This document shows positions 7,980 to 15,781 of a DNA stretch of 64,000 nucleotides, in pieces. Position 1 is the first letter of the stretch; the number at the start of each line of letters is the position of its first letter. The stretch is from assembly GCA_001725155.1 (NCBI GenBank), contig MEFP01000006.1:124001-188000 (forward strand), given 5' to 3'. The position numbers and the translations under genes are program-made. This DNA comes from Lysobacteraceae bacterium SCN 69-320. Lineage in GTDB: Bacteria > Pseudomonadota > Gammaproteobacteria > Xanthomonadales > Rhodanobacteraceae. The notes beneath the pieces are model-generated. The model was not told the origin of the DNA. It searched no databases and was given only the letters and a program-made list of their open reading frames with translations.

Positions 7980-8216
7980 TCAGGCGGCACGTACCGAAGC
8001 GTTCAGCGGCAGGGCGCGACGCGCCTGTTCGAGCTCGCGCCGGATCACGATGCGTTCGGCGTCGGCGCGGGTTTCGCCGCTGCCCAGCACATTGCCGTGC
8101 TGCGGGCAGAGCACTTCATACCAGGTCGCGCGGATAGTGCCGAGGTGGTCGCGCTCGTCGATGCGCTCGATGGCATGGCCGAGCACGCAGGTTTCCAAAG
8201 TGCGCAATGTGCGCAT
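7980..8216 (-). CDS. Small hypothetical protein, 78 residues
   Basis: No family recognised. The sequence is polar with an N-terminal beta-rich half (IRATWYEVLCPQHGNVLGSGETRADAERI) and a C-terminal helix. The segment TWYEVLCPQHGNVLGSGETRADAE resembles a small nucleic-acid- or ligand-binding beta domain, but that is only an impression. A convincing ribosome-binding site (AGAGGG) lies six bases before the ATG at 8216, and codon use matches neighbouring genes, so I consider it expressed. Confidence 0.6.
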   Translation of the reverse strand: MRTLRTLETCVLGHAIERIDERDHLGTIRATWYEVLCPQHGNVLGSGETRADAERIVIRRELEQARRALPLNASVRAA

Positions 8217-8703
8217 AGTGCATATCCCTCTGGTGGAGCGGAGCGCAGAGCATACGCAAGCGCCGTGGAGATCCGGTTAACGCCAGGTTGCGGGCTGGTT
8301 AACGTGCGGCAAGACCGTGCCTCGCCGCGAAAGTTCCGCCGTCGCGGCAGATCGTCGCGACGATGCAAAGTAGAGGAGTGATCTGCCTCGGCGCCGGGCG
8401 CCCGCCGCTGGCGGTCGTCCTGCGACCGCCGGAGCGCAATCCGCCACGCTGACGCCTTTCGGCCTGCTTTTGCGTATATCAGGTCCGGGACGGCGTAACG
8501 TGTTCGGGTCCGCCGCCCCGCTGCGTTCAGGCATGTCGTCCCGGTCGCAGGTTGCTGGCGAGGGCTGGGGCGGCGTCGCTAGAATGGCGCCGTTCGTCCA
8601 GCGGACGATTCACCTGCTTGCACGGAAGCCGGCCGATGGCCGGAGCCGCAAGGCGGCAGGGGGGGCAGCCGTACTTTTCCGCATGATTTCGAGGAGCAGG
8701 GAA
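8217..8703. other. 487-bp divergent intergenic region and long leader of the CsgG-like gene
   Basis: No credible gene. It separates the minus-strand small protein from the plus-strand CsgG-like gene. It holds a perfect 8-bp stem hairpin with a 5-nt loop at 8410-8430, extendable by G-U pairing, a TAGAAT hexamer at 8580-8585 that could be a -10 element but lacks a well-spaced -35, and a short hairpin (GCCGGCCGATGGCCGG) near 8627-8642. A purine-rich GGAGCAGGG ribosome-binding site ends just before the ATG at 8704. I could not match it to a known riboswitch. Confidence 0.4.
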
Positions 8704-9417
8704 ATGAAACAGTGGGTTCTGGGTGTGGCGCTGGCGTTTGCCGGGGCGTTCGCGGCTAGCCCGGTGCTGGCCGCCGGCAAGATCGCTATCGGCGTGGCGG
8801 AATTCAAGAACGAGTCCGGCGCCGGCTGGTGGGGCGGTGGCGTGGGCTGGGAGCTCTCGGGCATGCTCTCCAACGAACTGGCTTCGAGCGGCAACTTCAC
8901 CATCGTCGAGCGCGCCAAGCTCGACAAGGTGCTCGAGGAGCAGAACCTGGCCGCTTCGGGCCGCGTGCGTTCGGGCACCGGCGCCAAGATGGGCAAGGTG
9001 ACCGGCGCGGACTACCTCGTCATGGGCACCGTGACCGCGTACGAGGAAAACACCCAGTCGACCGGCGGCGGCATCAGCTTCAAGGGCATTTCGCTCGGCG
9101 GCAAGAAGAGCGACGCCTATCTCGCCGTCGACGTGCGTGTGGTCAACACGAGCACCGGCGACATCGAGTTCTCGCGCACGATCGAAGGTCGCGCCTCCGG
9201 CGGCGGCGTTTCCGTCGGCGTATTCCGCGGCGGTTTCGGCGGTGCGCTGGCATCGGAGAAGAACACCCCGGCCGGCAAGGCGATCCGCGCCGCGCTCGTG
9301 GAAATCAGCGAATACCTCGACTGCGTGATGGTCGAGCGCAACAGCTGCGAAGACGAATACCGCGCGAAGGAATCCGGCCGTCGCGAGCGCACCAAGAAGT
9401 CGCTCAAGCTCGACTGA
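8704..9417 (+). CDS. Secreted CsgG-like protein (curli assembly CsgG family), stand-alone
   Basis: 237 residues. A Sec signal peptide (about 1-23, ending SPVLAAG) has no lipobox cysteine. The body shows CsgG-family features: IAIGVAEFKNES, a helix SGMLSNELASSGNFTIVERAKLDKVLEEQN, then GADYLVMGTVTAYEENTQ and DVRVVNTSTGDI. In curli systems CsgG is a lipoprotein that forms the secretion pore. Here the lipid-anchor Cys is absent, a Cys pair sits near the C-terminus (DCVMVERNSCED), and csgA/B/E/F are not nearby, so a curli export role is doubtful. The ATG at 8704 follows a strong GGAGCAGGG site. Confidence 0.85.
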   Translation: MKQWVLGVALAFAGAFAASPVLAAGKIAIGVAEFKNESGAGWWGGGVGWELSGMLSNELASSGNFTIVERAKLDKVLEEQNLAASGRVRSGTGAKMGKVTGADYLVMGTVTAYEENTQSTGGGISFKGISLGGKKSDAYLAVDVRVVNTSTGDIEFSRTIEGRASGGGVSVGVFRGGFGGALASEKNTPAGKAIRAALVEISEYLDCVMVERNSCEDEYRAKESGRRERTKKSLKLD

Positions 9418-9438
9418 GTCTGGTCCGCCGCCGTAACG

Positions 9439-9467
9439 AAAAACCCCGCCATCGGCGGGGTTTTTTA
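9439..9467. terminator. Bidirectional rho-independent terminator between the CsgG-like gene and rluB
   Basis: An A-run, a GC-rich stem (CCCCGCC/GGCGGGG) with a tetraloop-size gap, and a T-run (AAAAACCCCGCC-ATC-GGCGGGGTTTTTT). The symmetry lets it serve both convergent genes. Confidence 0.92.
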
Positions 9468-9544
9468 TTGTGGCCCGGGCTGACGCAGGCCCAGGCTCGG
9501 GCCGCTCCGGCGGCGCAGGTCGCCGCCGGGTCGACCGGGATCGT

Positions 9545-11239
9545 TCAGCGATTGCCGCCGCGTGGGCCGCCGCCGCGATTGCCGCGGTTGCCGCCGCCGG
9601 GCGGACGTCCGCCGCCGCCGCCGCCGGGGCGGCTGCCACCCGGACGGCTGCCGCCGGGGCGATTGCCGCCGCCACCGGGCCGGTTGCCGCCGCCGCCCGG
9701 ACGGTTGCCGCCAGGACGGGCGCCACTGGGACCGCGCGCCGCGCGCTCGCCGTACGGCGAGGAACCGCGCTCGTTGTAACCACCGCCGCCGCTGCGATTG
9801 CCGCTGCGTTCACCGTAGCCGGAGCGATTGCCGTTGGGTTCGGCGCGGTTGCCGTAGTTCGCACCGGCCGGATGGCCATATGGCGCAGAGCTGCGGTTGC
9901 CGCGCGCGTCGTCGTCGCGTGCGCCGCGACCGCCCTGGTTGCCGCGGTTGTCGTTGCCCCAGGCGCGTCCTTCGCCACCGCCGCTGCCACTGCCGCCGCC
10001 ACTGCGCGGTCCGCCGCGGCCGCCGGCCGGACGGCCGCTGCCGCGATTGGCGCCGCGGCCGAATTCGTCGCCGGCCGACCAGGTGCGCGGTATCACCACT
10101 TCCTGGCCCGGCGCGGCGCCGCGTCGCGCCGGACGGCGCTGCGGCTTGTCCGTGTTGCCGTCGACGACGCGCTGGCCGCGACCCTGCGTGTTGCCGCGTC
10201 CTGCACCGCCACCGGCGCCGGGACCGAAACGCTTGGGACCGCGCGGGCGGCCCGGACGGGCCGGGCCGTCGTCGCGGATGCGGTCGAAGCGGGTCAGTTC
10301 GCGCGCCTCGGCGCGGTCGGCGCCGGTCCAGGCCTGCTGCGCTCCGCCGCGCGGCGCCGGCCGGTATTCGGTGATCGCGCTCTGGCTCGCACGGCGCTGA
10401 TGGATGACCGGCTGCAGGGTCAGGGTCGGTTCGCTCTGCGTCGCGCCGCAGAGTTCGCGCAGCGCCTTCGTGTCTTCGGCGTCGAGTTCCTGCGAATGGC
10501 CGCGCTTGAGCGGCCGCGGCAGCTCCACGGTGCCGTAGCGCACCCGCTTGAGGCGGCTGACGAGGAAGCCGGCCGCATCCCAGAGCCGGCGCACTTCGCG
10601 GTTGCGGCCTTCGCGGATCACGACGCGGAACCAGGAATGGCTGCCGCTGCGGCTGATCACGCCGATGTCGTCGAAATGCGCAGGACCATCGTCGAGTTCG
10701 ATGCCGGCCTTGAGCCGTTCGAGCACCTCGTCGGGCACTTCACCATGCACGCGGCAGATGTATTCGCGTTCGATCTCGCTGGACGGGTGCATCAGCGCGT
10801 TGGCGAGATTGCCGTCGGTGGTCAGCAGCAGCAGGCCGGTTGTGTTGATGTCGAGGCGGCCCACGGCGATCCAGCGCTGGCCTTTCAGGCGCGGCAGCTG
10901 TTCGAACACGGTCGGGCGGCCTTCGGGATCTTCGCGCGTGGTCACCACGCCTTCGGGCTTGTGGTAGACCAGCACCTGCGCCTGTTCGGCGTCGTCGCGG
11001 ATCACCACGAACAGCTTGCCGTCGACTTCGACGCGGTCGCCGCTCTTGACGCTGACGCCGATCGTCGCCGGCGTGCCGTTGACCGAGATCTCGCCGTTCT
11101 GGATGCGCTGCTCGAGCAGCCGGCGCGAGCCGAGTCCCGCATTGGCCAGGACCTTGTGCAGGCGTTCCTCGATCGCCGGCGCGGCTTCGTCGGTCTGCGG
11201 GCGTTTGAGGGTGAGGGTACGGCGGGGTGCAGCGGTCAT
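9545..11239 (-). CDS. rluB: 23S rRNA pseudouridine synthase RluB with long RGG-rich tail
   Basis: 564 residues, about twice the size of E. coli RluB (291). An S4 RNA-binding domain (about 25-75) precedes the RsuA/RluB catalytic domain (about 85-270), with catalytic Asp130 in GRLDINTTGLLLL and the REGRNREVRRLWDAAGF motif. It should isomerise U2605 (E. coli numbering) in the 23S peptidyl-transferase region. Residues from about 290 onward are a low-complexity Gly/Arg/Asn/Pro tail ending in tandem GGNRPGG-like repeats, an RGG-type RNA-binding or condensate-forming sequence. The ATG overlaps the scpB stop by four bases, so it is coupled to scpA-scpB. Confidence 0.95.
   Translation of the reverse strand: MTAAPRRTLTLKRPQTDEAAPAIEERLHKVLANAGLGSRRLLEQRIQNGEISVNGTPATIGVSVKSGDRVEVDGKLFVVIRDDAEQAQVLVYHKPEGVVTTREDPEGRPTVFEQLPRLKGQRWIAVGRLDINTTGLLLLTTDGNLANALMHPSSEIEREYICRVHGEVPDEVLERLKAGIELDDGPAHFDDIGVISRSGSHSWFRVVIREGRNREVRRLWDAAGFLVSRLKRVRYGTVELPRPLKRGHSQELDAEDTKALRELCGATQSEPTLTLQPVIHQRRASQSAITEYRPAPRGGAQQAWTGADRAEARELTRFDRIRDDGPARPGRPRGPKRFGPGAGGGAGRGNTQGRGQRVVDGNTDKPQRRPARRGAAPGQEVVIPRTWSAGDEFGRGANRGSGRPAGGRGGPRSGGGSGSGGGEGRAWGNDNRGNQGGRGARDDDARGNRSSAPYGHPAGANYGNRAEPNGNRSGYGERSGNRSGGGGYNERGSSPYGERAARGPSGARPGGNRPGGGGNRPGGGGNRPGGSRPGGSRPGGGGGGRPPGGGNRGNRGGGPRGGNR
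9548..9724 (-). repeat. Tandem repeat encoding GGNRPGG heptads at the RluB C-terminus
   Basis: Imperfect in-frame repeats encode GGNRPGG, GGNRPGG, GGNRPGG, GGSRPGG and variants, followed by GGNRGNRGGGPRGGNR. The DNA is extremely G/C-rich on one strand (CCGCC runs) and should be prone to slippage, so repeat number may vary between strains. Confidence 0.85.
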
Positions 11240-12348
11240 GCAGTGTGCTCCGGGACGTCGTCGGACGTCGTGGTGTCGTTCGGATCGACGTCGCCGTCGT
11301 CCGGGTGGGAATCGGTATCGGTGAAATCGCCAGTGTCGGATGCGTATTCGTCGGACTCGGCGGCGTAGTCGTCGCTGCCGTCGTCGGGCTCGGCCTCGGC
11401 GTCGTCGAGATCGGCGGCGCCGAGCGCGTCTTCATCGTCGTCGTTGCGGATCTCTTCGCCTTCGTCGGCGCCGGCATCGAAATCGTCGGCCGGCGCCGGC
11501 GCGGCGCTCGTGTCGGCGGCGGGAGCGAGCAGGGCGGTGGCGTGCGAGGCGGCGCCGGCTTCGCCGGGCGGATCGGCTTCGGTGTGCGGGCCGGTGTCGA
11601 CGTCGGCGTGAACCTCGGTCTCCGCTTCGGCATCGGGGGGCAGGGCAGGCGCATCGGCGTCGCCGTCGCCGGCGGCCTGTTGTTCCTGGGCGGCGACTTC
11701 CTGCGCGGCCGCCGGTTCGCCGGCCGGCGCTTCAGCCGCGGCGGCCTGGTCCTCGTCCTCGGGCGGCAGTTCCAGCGTCCGCGGCACGACCGGCGCGAGA
11801 TCCAGCTGCGGATCGTATTCGTCGAGGTCGCGGATCTCGGCCAGCGGCGGCAGCTCGTCCAGCGACTTGAGGTTGAAGTAGTCGAGGAAGTTGCGCGAGG
11901 TGCCGAACAACGCCGGTCGGCCCGGTACATCGCGGTAGCCGACGACGCGCACCCATTCGCGTTCTTCCAGGGTCTTGATGATCGACGAGGACACGGCCAC
12001 GCCGCGGATCTGCTCGATCTCCGCGCGCGTGATCGGCTGGCGGTAGGCGATCAGCGCCAGGGTTTCCAGCAGCGCACGCGAGTACTTGGTCTGGCGCTCG
12101 GTCCACAGTCGCGTGACCCAGGGATGCACGTCCTCGCGGATCTGGTAGCGGTAGCCCGAGGCGACTTCCTTCAGCTCGATGCCGCGCTCGGCGCAGTCCT
12201 CGGCCAGGGACTGCAGCGCCGCGAGCAGTTGCTCGCCTTCGACGGCTTCCTCTTCGGTGAACAGCGCAGCGAGCTGGGCCAGCGACAGCGGCTGTCCGGC
12301 CGCAAGCAGGATGGCCTCGATCACGCGCTTGAGGTGGGGCAGTTCCAT
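11236..12348 (-). CDS. scpB: Segregation and condensation protein ScpB with long acidic tail
   Basis: 370 residues. The conserved ScpB double winged-helix core covers about 1-185 (MELPHLKRVIEAILLAAG, TLALIAYRQPITRAEIEQIRGV, FGTSRNFLDYFNLKSLDELPPL). It partners ScpA as kleisin-associated (kite) subunit of the SMC condensin. Residues 190-370 are an Asp/Glu/Ala-rich disordered extension (EGEEIRNDDDEDALGAADLDD, then DDGSDDYAAESDEYAS), about doubling the family length. Its ATG overlaps the scpA stop by one base and its stop overlaps the rluB start by four bases, the usual scpA-scpB-rluB operon. Confidence 0.95.
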   Translation of the reverse strand: MELPHLKRVIEAILLAAGQPLSLAQLAALFTEEEAVEGEQLLAALQSLAEDCAERGIELKEVASGYRYQIREDVHPWVTRLWTERQTKYSRALLETLALIAYRQPITRAEIEQIRGVAVSSSIIKTLEEREWVRVVGYRDVPGRPALFGTSRNFLDYFNLKSLDELPPLAEIRDLDEYDPQLDLAPVVPRTLELPPEDEDQAAAAEAPAGEPAAAQEVAAQEQQAAGDGDADAPALPPDAEAETEVHADVDTGPHTEADPPGEAGAASHATALLAPAADTSAAPAPADDFDAGADEGEEIRNDDDEDALGAADLDDAEAEPDDGSDDYAAESDEYASDTGDFTDTDSHPDDGDVDPNDTTTSDDVPEHTA

Positions 12349-13256
12349 CAGGTGTATTCCGTTGCGTCGGCCGGCATTTCGTCGCCGTCCAGGGCCGGCC
12401 GCTCGCCATCCACGACCAGCGCCTTGATGTAGATCGGACCGGGTACCTCGTTCTGCACGATCTCGATCAGGGTTTCCTTGGCCAGCTCCAGCATCGCGAG
12501 GAAGGTCACGACGATGCCGCGGCGGCCTTCCTCCGGATTGAACAGACTTTCGAAGCTGTGGAACTCGCCGTCGCCGAGGCGGCCGAGTACGTCGCTCATG
12601 CGGTGGCGCACCGACAGCGCCTCGCGCTGGATCGCATGATGGCCGGTCAGGTCGGCGCGGCGCAGCACGTCCTTGAGCGCGAGCAGCAGTTCCTTGAGCT
12701 CCACCGGCGGCGGCAGGCGTACGACGCTGCGGTCGGGCACGAAGGCCGAAGCCAGCGAGATGTCGCGTTCCAGCCGCGGCATCGCTTCGATGTCGGCGGC
12801 GGCCTTCTTGAAGCGTTCGTATTCCTGCAGCCGGCGCACGAGCTCGGCGCGCGGGTCTTCCTCGATGCCTTCGGCATCCGGCGGCCGCGGCAGCAGCAGG
12901 CGCGACTTGATCTCGGCCAGGATCGCGGCCATGACCAGATATTCGGCGGCCAGTTCGAGCTTGAGGTTCTGCATCAGCTCGATGTAGTCGACGTACTGGC
13001 GCGTGATCTCGGCAACCGGAATGTCGAGGATGTCGAGGTTCTGCCGGCGGATCAGGTAGAGCAGCAGGTCCAGCGGCCCTTCGAACGCTTCGAGGATGAC
13101 TTCCAGCGCATCCGGCGGGATGTACAGATCCTGCGGCATCTGCAGCACGGGCTGGCCTTTCACGATCGCCAGCGGCATTTCCTGCTGCTGCGGTACGGGC
13201 GTGAAAATGCCTTGGCCCTCGCTGGGCGCGAGTTGCTCGGCAGGCTCGGTGCTCAT
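12348..13256 (-). CDS. scpA: Segregation and condensation protein ScpA (kleisin)
   Basis: 302 residues. The family N-terminal signature is clear: AFEGPLDLLLYLIRRQNLDILDIPVAEITRQYVDYIE (about 53-90), then AAEYLVMAAILAEIKSRLLLPRP (about 103-125). The C-terminal winged helix that binds the SMC head is at about 220-285. It bridges the SMC heads in the bacterial condensin that helps segregate the chromosome. An N-terminal extension of about 50 residues precedes the core. It heads the scpA-scpB-rluB operon; the threonylcarbamoyl-AMP synthase-like gene lies 76 bp upstream on the same strand and may share the transcript. Confidence 0.95.
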   Translation of the reverse strand: MSTEPAEQLAPSEGQGIFTPVPQQQEMPLAIVKGQPVLQMPQDLYIPPDALEVILEAFEGPLDLLLYLIRRQNLDILDIPVAEITRQYVDYIELMQNLKLELAAEYLVMAAILAEIKSRLLLPRPPDAEGIEEDPRAELVRRLQEYERFKKAAADIEAMPRLERDISLASAFVPDRSVVRLPPPVELKELLLALKDVLRRADLTGHHAIQREALSVRHRMSDVLGRLGDGEFHSFESLFNPEEGRRGIVVTFLAMLELAKETLIEIVQNEVPGPIYIKALVVDGERPALDGDEMPADATEYT

Positions 13257-13332
13257 CTAGCGGGTGCAGGTCTCTACGCTGTTCGCCGCGCTCACCGCGG
13301 CCTGCGGGCCCTGGGGGCCGATTGCTTGGTCT

Positions 13333-13950
13333 TCAGGCGAACGGCACTTCGCCCTTGCCCTGGCGTACCAACCGCGGCGTGTCGTCCAGCAGGTCGATCA
13401 CGGTCGTCGGTTCGTTGCCACAGAAACCGCTGTCGACGAACAGGTCGACGGCGGAACTTACATGGTCGTACAGGTCGTCGACTTCCCAGCCAGCCATGTC
13501 CTCGTCCGGCAGTATCAGGCTGGAGCTCGACAGCGGCTCGCCCAATGCTTCGACCAGCGCGAGTGCGACGCGATGGTCCGGAATGCGGACGCCTACGGAA
13601 CGTTTCTTGGCCTGCTTCAGGTGCCGAGGTACTTCGGCAGCCGCAGGGAGAAGGAAAGTGTAGGGGCCGGGAGTCAGGGATCGGACTGTCCGGAACGCCG
13701 CATCGTGCATGCGGGCGTACGCGCCGACCTCGCTCAAGTGGCGACAGATTAAAGTGAAGTTGTGCCTGTTGTCCAGCTTTCGCAGGCGTACGACGCGTTC
13801 CTGGGCGGCCTGGGCGTTCAGGCGCCAGCCCAGGGCATAGCCCGAGTCGGTCGGGTAGGCGATGAGCCCGCCCTGGTCGAGCACGGCCACGGCCTGGCTG
13901 ATCAGCCGTGGCTGCGGGTTGTCAGGGTGAATGTGGATGCGCAGGCTCAT
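13333..13950 (-). CDS. yciO: YrdC/Sua5-family protein, YciO type
   Basis: 205 residues of the YrdC/Sua5/YciO fold that makes threonylcarbamoyl-AMP from threonine, bicarbonate and ATP for tRNA t6A modification. GGLIAYPTDSGYALGW (about 27-42), RHNFTLICRHLSEV, the SLTPGPYTFLLPA motif and KRSVGVRIPDH are all visible. The N-terminus (MSLRIHIHPDNPQPRLI) is the YciO version rather than TsaC/Sua5, and E. coli YciO is a much poorer t6A enzyme, so it may be an accessory paralogue. It is divergent from dinB (53-bp gap). Confidence 0.88.
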   Translation of the reverse strand: MSLRIHIHPDNPQPRLISQAVAVLDQGGLIAYPTDSGYALGWRLNAQAAQERVVRLRKLDNRHNFTLICRHLSEVGAYARMHDAAFRTVRSLTPGPYTFLLPAAAEVPRHLKQAKKRSVGVRIPDHRVALALVEALGEPLSSSSLILPDEDMAGWEVDDLYDHVSSAVDLFVDSGFCGNEPTTVIDLLDDTPRLVRQGKGEVPFA

Positions 13951-14003
13951 CGGCCGAGCCTGCGCATCGCGACGAAGTTCGTCAAGCGAGGCAGACTGTG
14001 CGC

Positions 14004-15185
14004 ATGACCGCGGCGCGCGCCATCATCCACGTCGACATGGACGCCTTCTATGCGGCGATCGAGGTACTCGATCACCCGCAGTGGCGTGGCCTGCCGCTGG
14101 TGGTCGGCGAACTCGGCCCGCGCAGCGTCGTCACGACGGCGAGCTACGAGGCGCGCCGCTACGGCCTGCGTTCGGCCATGCCGACGGTGACCGCCAAGAG
14201 GCTCTGTCCGCAGGCCCTGTTCGTGCCGATACGCATGAGCCGCTATCGCGAGATCTCGGCCGAGGTCTTTGCCGTGTTCGGCGAGGTCACCCCCGAGATA
14301 GAAGGGCTGTCGCTGGACGAGGCGTTTCTCGACGTGACCCGCAGCCTGCGCCTGTTCGGCGGCGAGATGGAGAACATCGGTCGTTTCCTCAAGCAGGAGA
14401 TACGCCGGCGCACCGGCCTCGTCGCCTCGGTCGGCATGGCCCATAACAAGCTGCTGGCCAAGCTTGCGAGCGAATTGTCCAAGCCCGACGGCTTCCTGCA
14501 GATCCGGCCCGGGCAGGTGCATGCAATGCTCGATCCGTTGCCGGTGGGGCGACTCTGGACCGTCGGCAAGGTGGCCGAGGCCCAGTTGCACCGGCTCGGC
14601 ATCCGCACGGTCGGCGAGCTGCGCTTCGCCGATCCGCGCCGGCTGCATCAGGCCTGCGGCAACCAGGCCGGGCAATGGCAGCGGCTCGCGAGCGGCGTGG
14701 ACGAGCGCGCCGTCGATGCCGACGCGGCGGAAAAATCGGTCAGTGCAGAGACCACTTTCGTCACGGACCTGACCTGTTTGGAACAGGCCGAGTCCTGGCT
14801 GGCCCGGCTGGGCGAGCGCGTCGGCGAGCGTCTGCGCGCGCACGAGCTGCGCGGCCGTACGGTCACCGTCAAGCTGCGCAAGCCGCCATTCGAGACGCAT
14901 ACGCGCCAGCTCCGTCTCGGCGAGCCCACGGATTCGACCGCCGAACTGCTGCAGGCCGGCCGCAGCTTGCTGCGGCGCTGGTGGGAAAGCGAGCAAAATC
15001 CGCAGCTTCGCCTGCTCGGCATCGGCATGAGCCAGTTCGCGCCGGAGCAGCAGGCCGGCCTGTTCACGCCGACGTCCGGCGGCAAGGATCAACTCGCCGA
15101 TCAGATCAACCGGCGTTTCGGCGGCGGCAGCCTGGTACGTGGCGTGGTGCTGAAATCGCGCCGCGGCGAGACCGGGGAAAAGTGA
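14004..15185 (+). CDS. dinB: DNA polymerase IV
   Basis: 393 residues, Y-family translesion polymerase. Catalytic-site motifs are intact: IIHVDMDAFYAAIE (first metal Asp, about 7-20), the SYEARRYGLRSAMP steric region, and SLDEAFLDVT (second acidic pair, about 100-110). The thumb, HhH and little-finger (about 230-345) regions follow. No perfect QLxLF clamp-binding motif is seen at the C-terminus, although QQAGLF (about 350) could play that part. It would bypass damaged bases, usually under SOS control; no clear LexA box was identified in the 53-bp intergenic region. The ATG at 14004 gives the standard N-terminus. Confidence 0.95.
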   Translation: MTAARAIIHVDMDAFYAAIEVLDHPQWRGLPLVVGELGPRSVVTTASYEARRYGLRSAMPTVTAKRLCPQALFVPIRMSRYREISAEVFAVFGEVTPEIEGLSLDEAFLDVTRSLRLFGGEMENIGRFLKQEIRRRTGLVASVGMAHNKLLAKLASELSKPDGFLQIRPGQVHAMLDPLPVGRLWTVGKVAEAQLHRLGIRTVGELRFADPRRLHQACGNQAGQWQRLASGVDERAVDADAAEKSVSAETTFVTDLTCLEQAESWLARLGERVGERLRAHELRGRTVTVKLRKPPFETHTRQLRLGEPTDSTAELLQAGRSLLRRWWESEQNPQLRLLGIGMSQFAPEQQAGLFTPTSGGKDQLADQINRRFGGGSLVRGVVLKSRRGETGEK

Positions 15186-15292
15186 GCGTTGCGGCCGCCT
15201 CGGCCACAATCTGGCACGATTCGTGATTCGCCGTTGTTTGATTTTGCGTGACCGCTCCGCTAGAAAGGCACAGACCCACAGGGGGTTGCAGG

Positions 15293-15649
15293 ATGCTCCA
15301 CATGAATAATCGCAACGCACGCGCGGGAATGCGCCCAGCTCGCATGAAAATCCGCTCGGCTGTGCTGATGATGCATGGCGGCGACGCGTGGTCCAGCGAG
15401 CTGGAGGATATCTCCGCGACCGGGGTGCTGGTGCGCCGGCCCGACGATTTCACCGGCAAGGCCGGCGACATGTTCGTGCTGGACATGATGATCGGCGACG
15501 AGCTCAACATTCATCTGGAAGCCACGGTCGCCCGCGTCACGCCCGACAGCGTCGGCTTCGCCTATGCGCGGATTCCGGAAAACAAGGAAGAGCCGCTGTG
15601 GAACCTGCTCGGCGGCTACGCCGATTCGATCGAGTCCTACCGCAACTGA
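15293..15649 (+). CDS. PilZ-domain protein
   Basis: 118 residues. A single PilZ-like beta-barrel: an Arg-rich N-terminal strand (RNARAGMRPARMKIRSAV, about 6-23) where the c-di-GMP RxxxR motif would be, then LEDISATGVLVRRPDD, the equivalent of the D/NxSxxG motif. The basic segment does not give a textbook RxxxR, so c-di-GMP binding is likely but not certain. The start at 15293 follows CAGGGGG; an ATG nine bases later is equally possible. A short hairpin terminator follows. Confidence 0.8.
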   Translation: MLHMNNRNARAGMRPARMKIRSAVLMMHGGDAWSSELEDISATGVLVRRPDDFTGKAGDMFVLDMMIGDELNIHLEATVARVTPDSVGFAYARIPENKEEPLWNLLGGYADSIESYRN

Positions 15650-15698
15650 ATTGCATGGGGCCACGATGCCCTGAAACGGCAACCATACGGACTGCATC

Positions 15699-15728
15699 AA
15701 GCCCGCCGCCAGGCGGGCTTGACGTTTT
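15699..15728. terminator. Terminator between the PilZ gene and fadD
   Basis: Stem AAGCCCGCC / GGCGGGCTT with a short loop followed by GACGTTTT. It lies between convergent genes and could act in both directions. Confidence 0.75.
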
Positions 15729-15781
15729 CGCCGCAGTCGCGGCTGCGGCGACGCCCCGGCGAGTTGCCGGGGCGTGCTGGT

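Noticed and set aside
8600-8703. Hairpins before the CsgG-like gene considered as a c-di-GMP riboswitch.
   Set aside because: Conserved core bases of the GEMM or other known riboswitch classes cannot be found.
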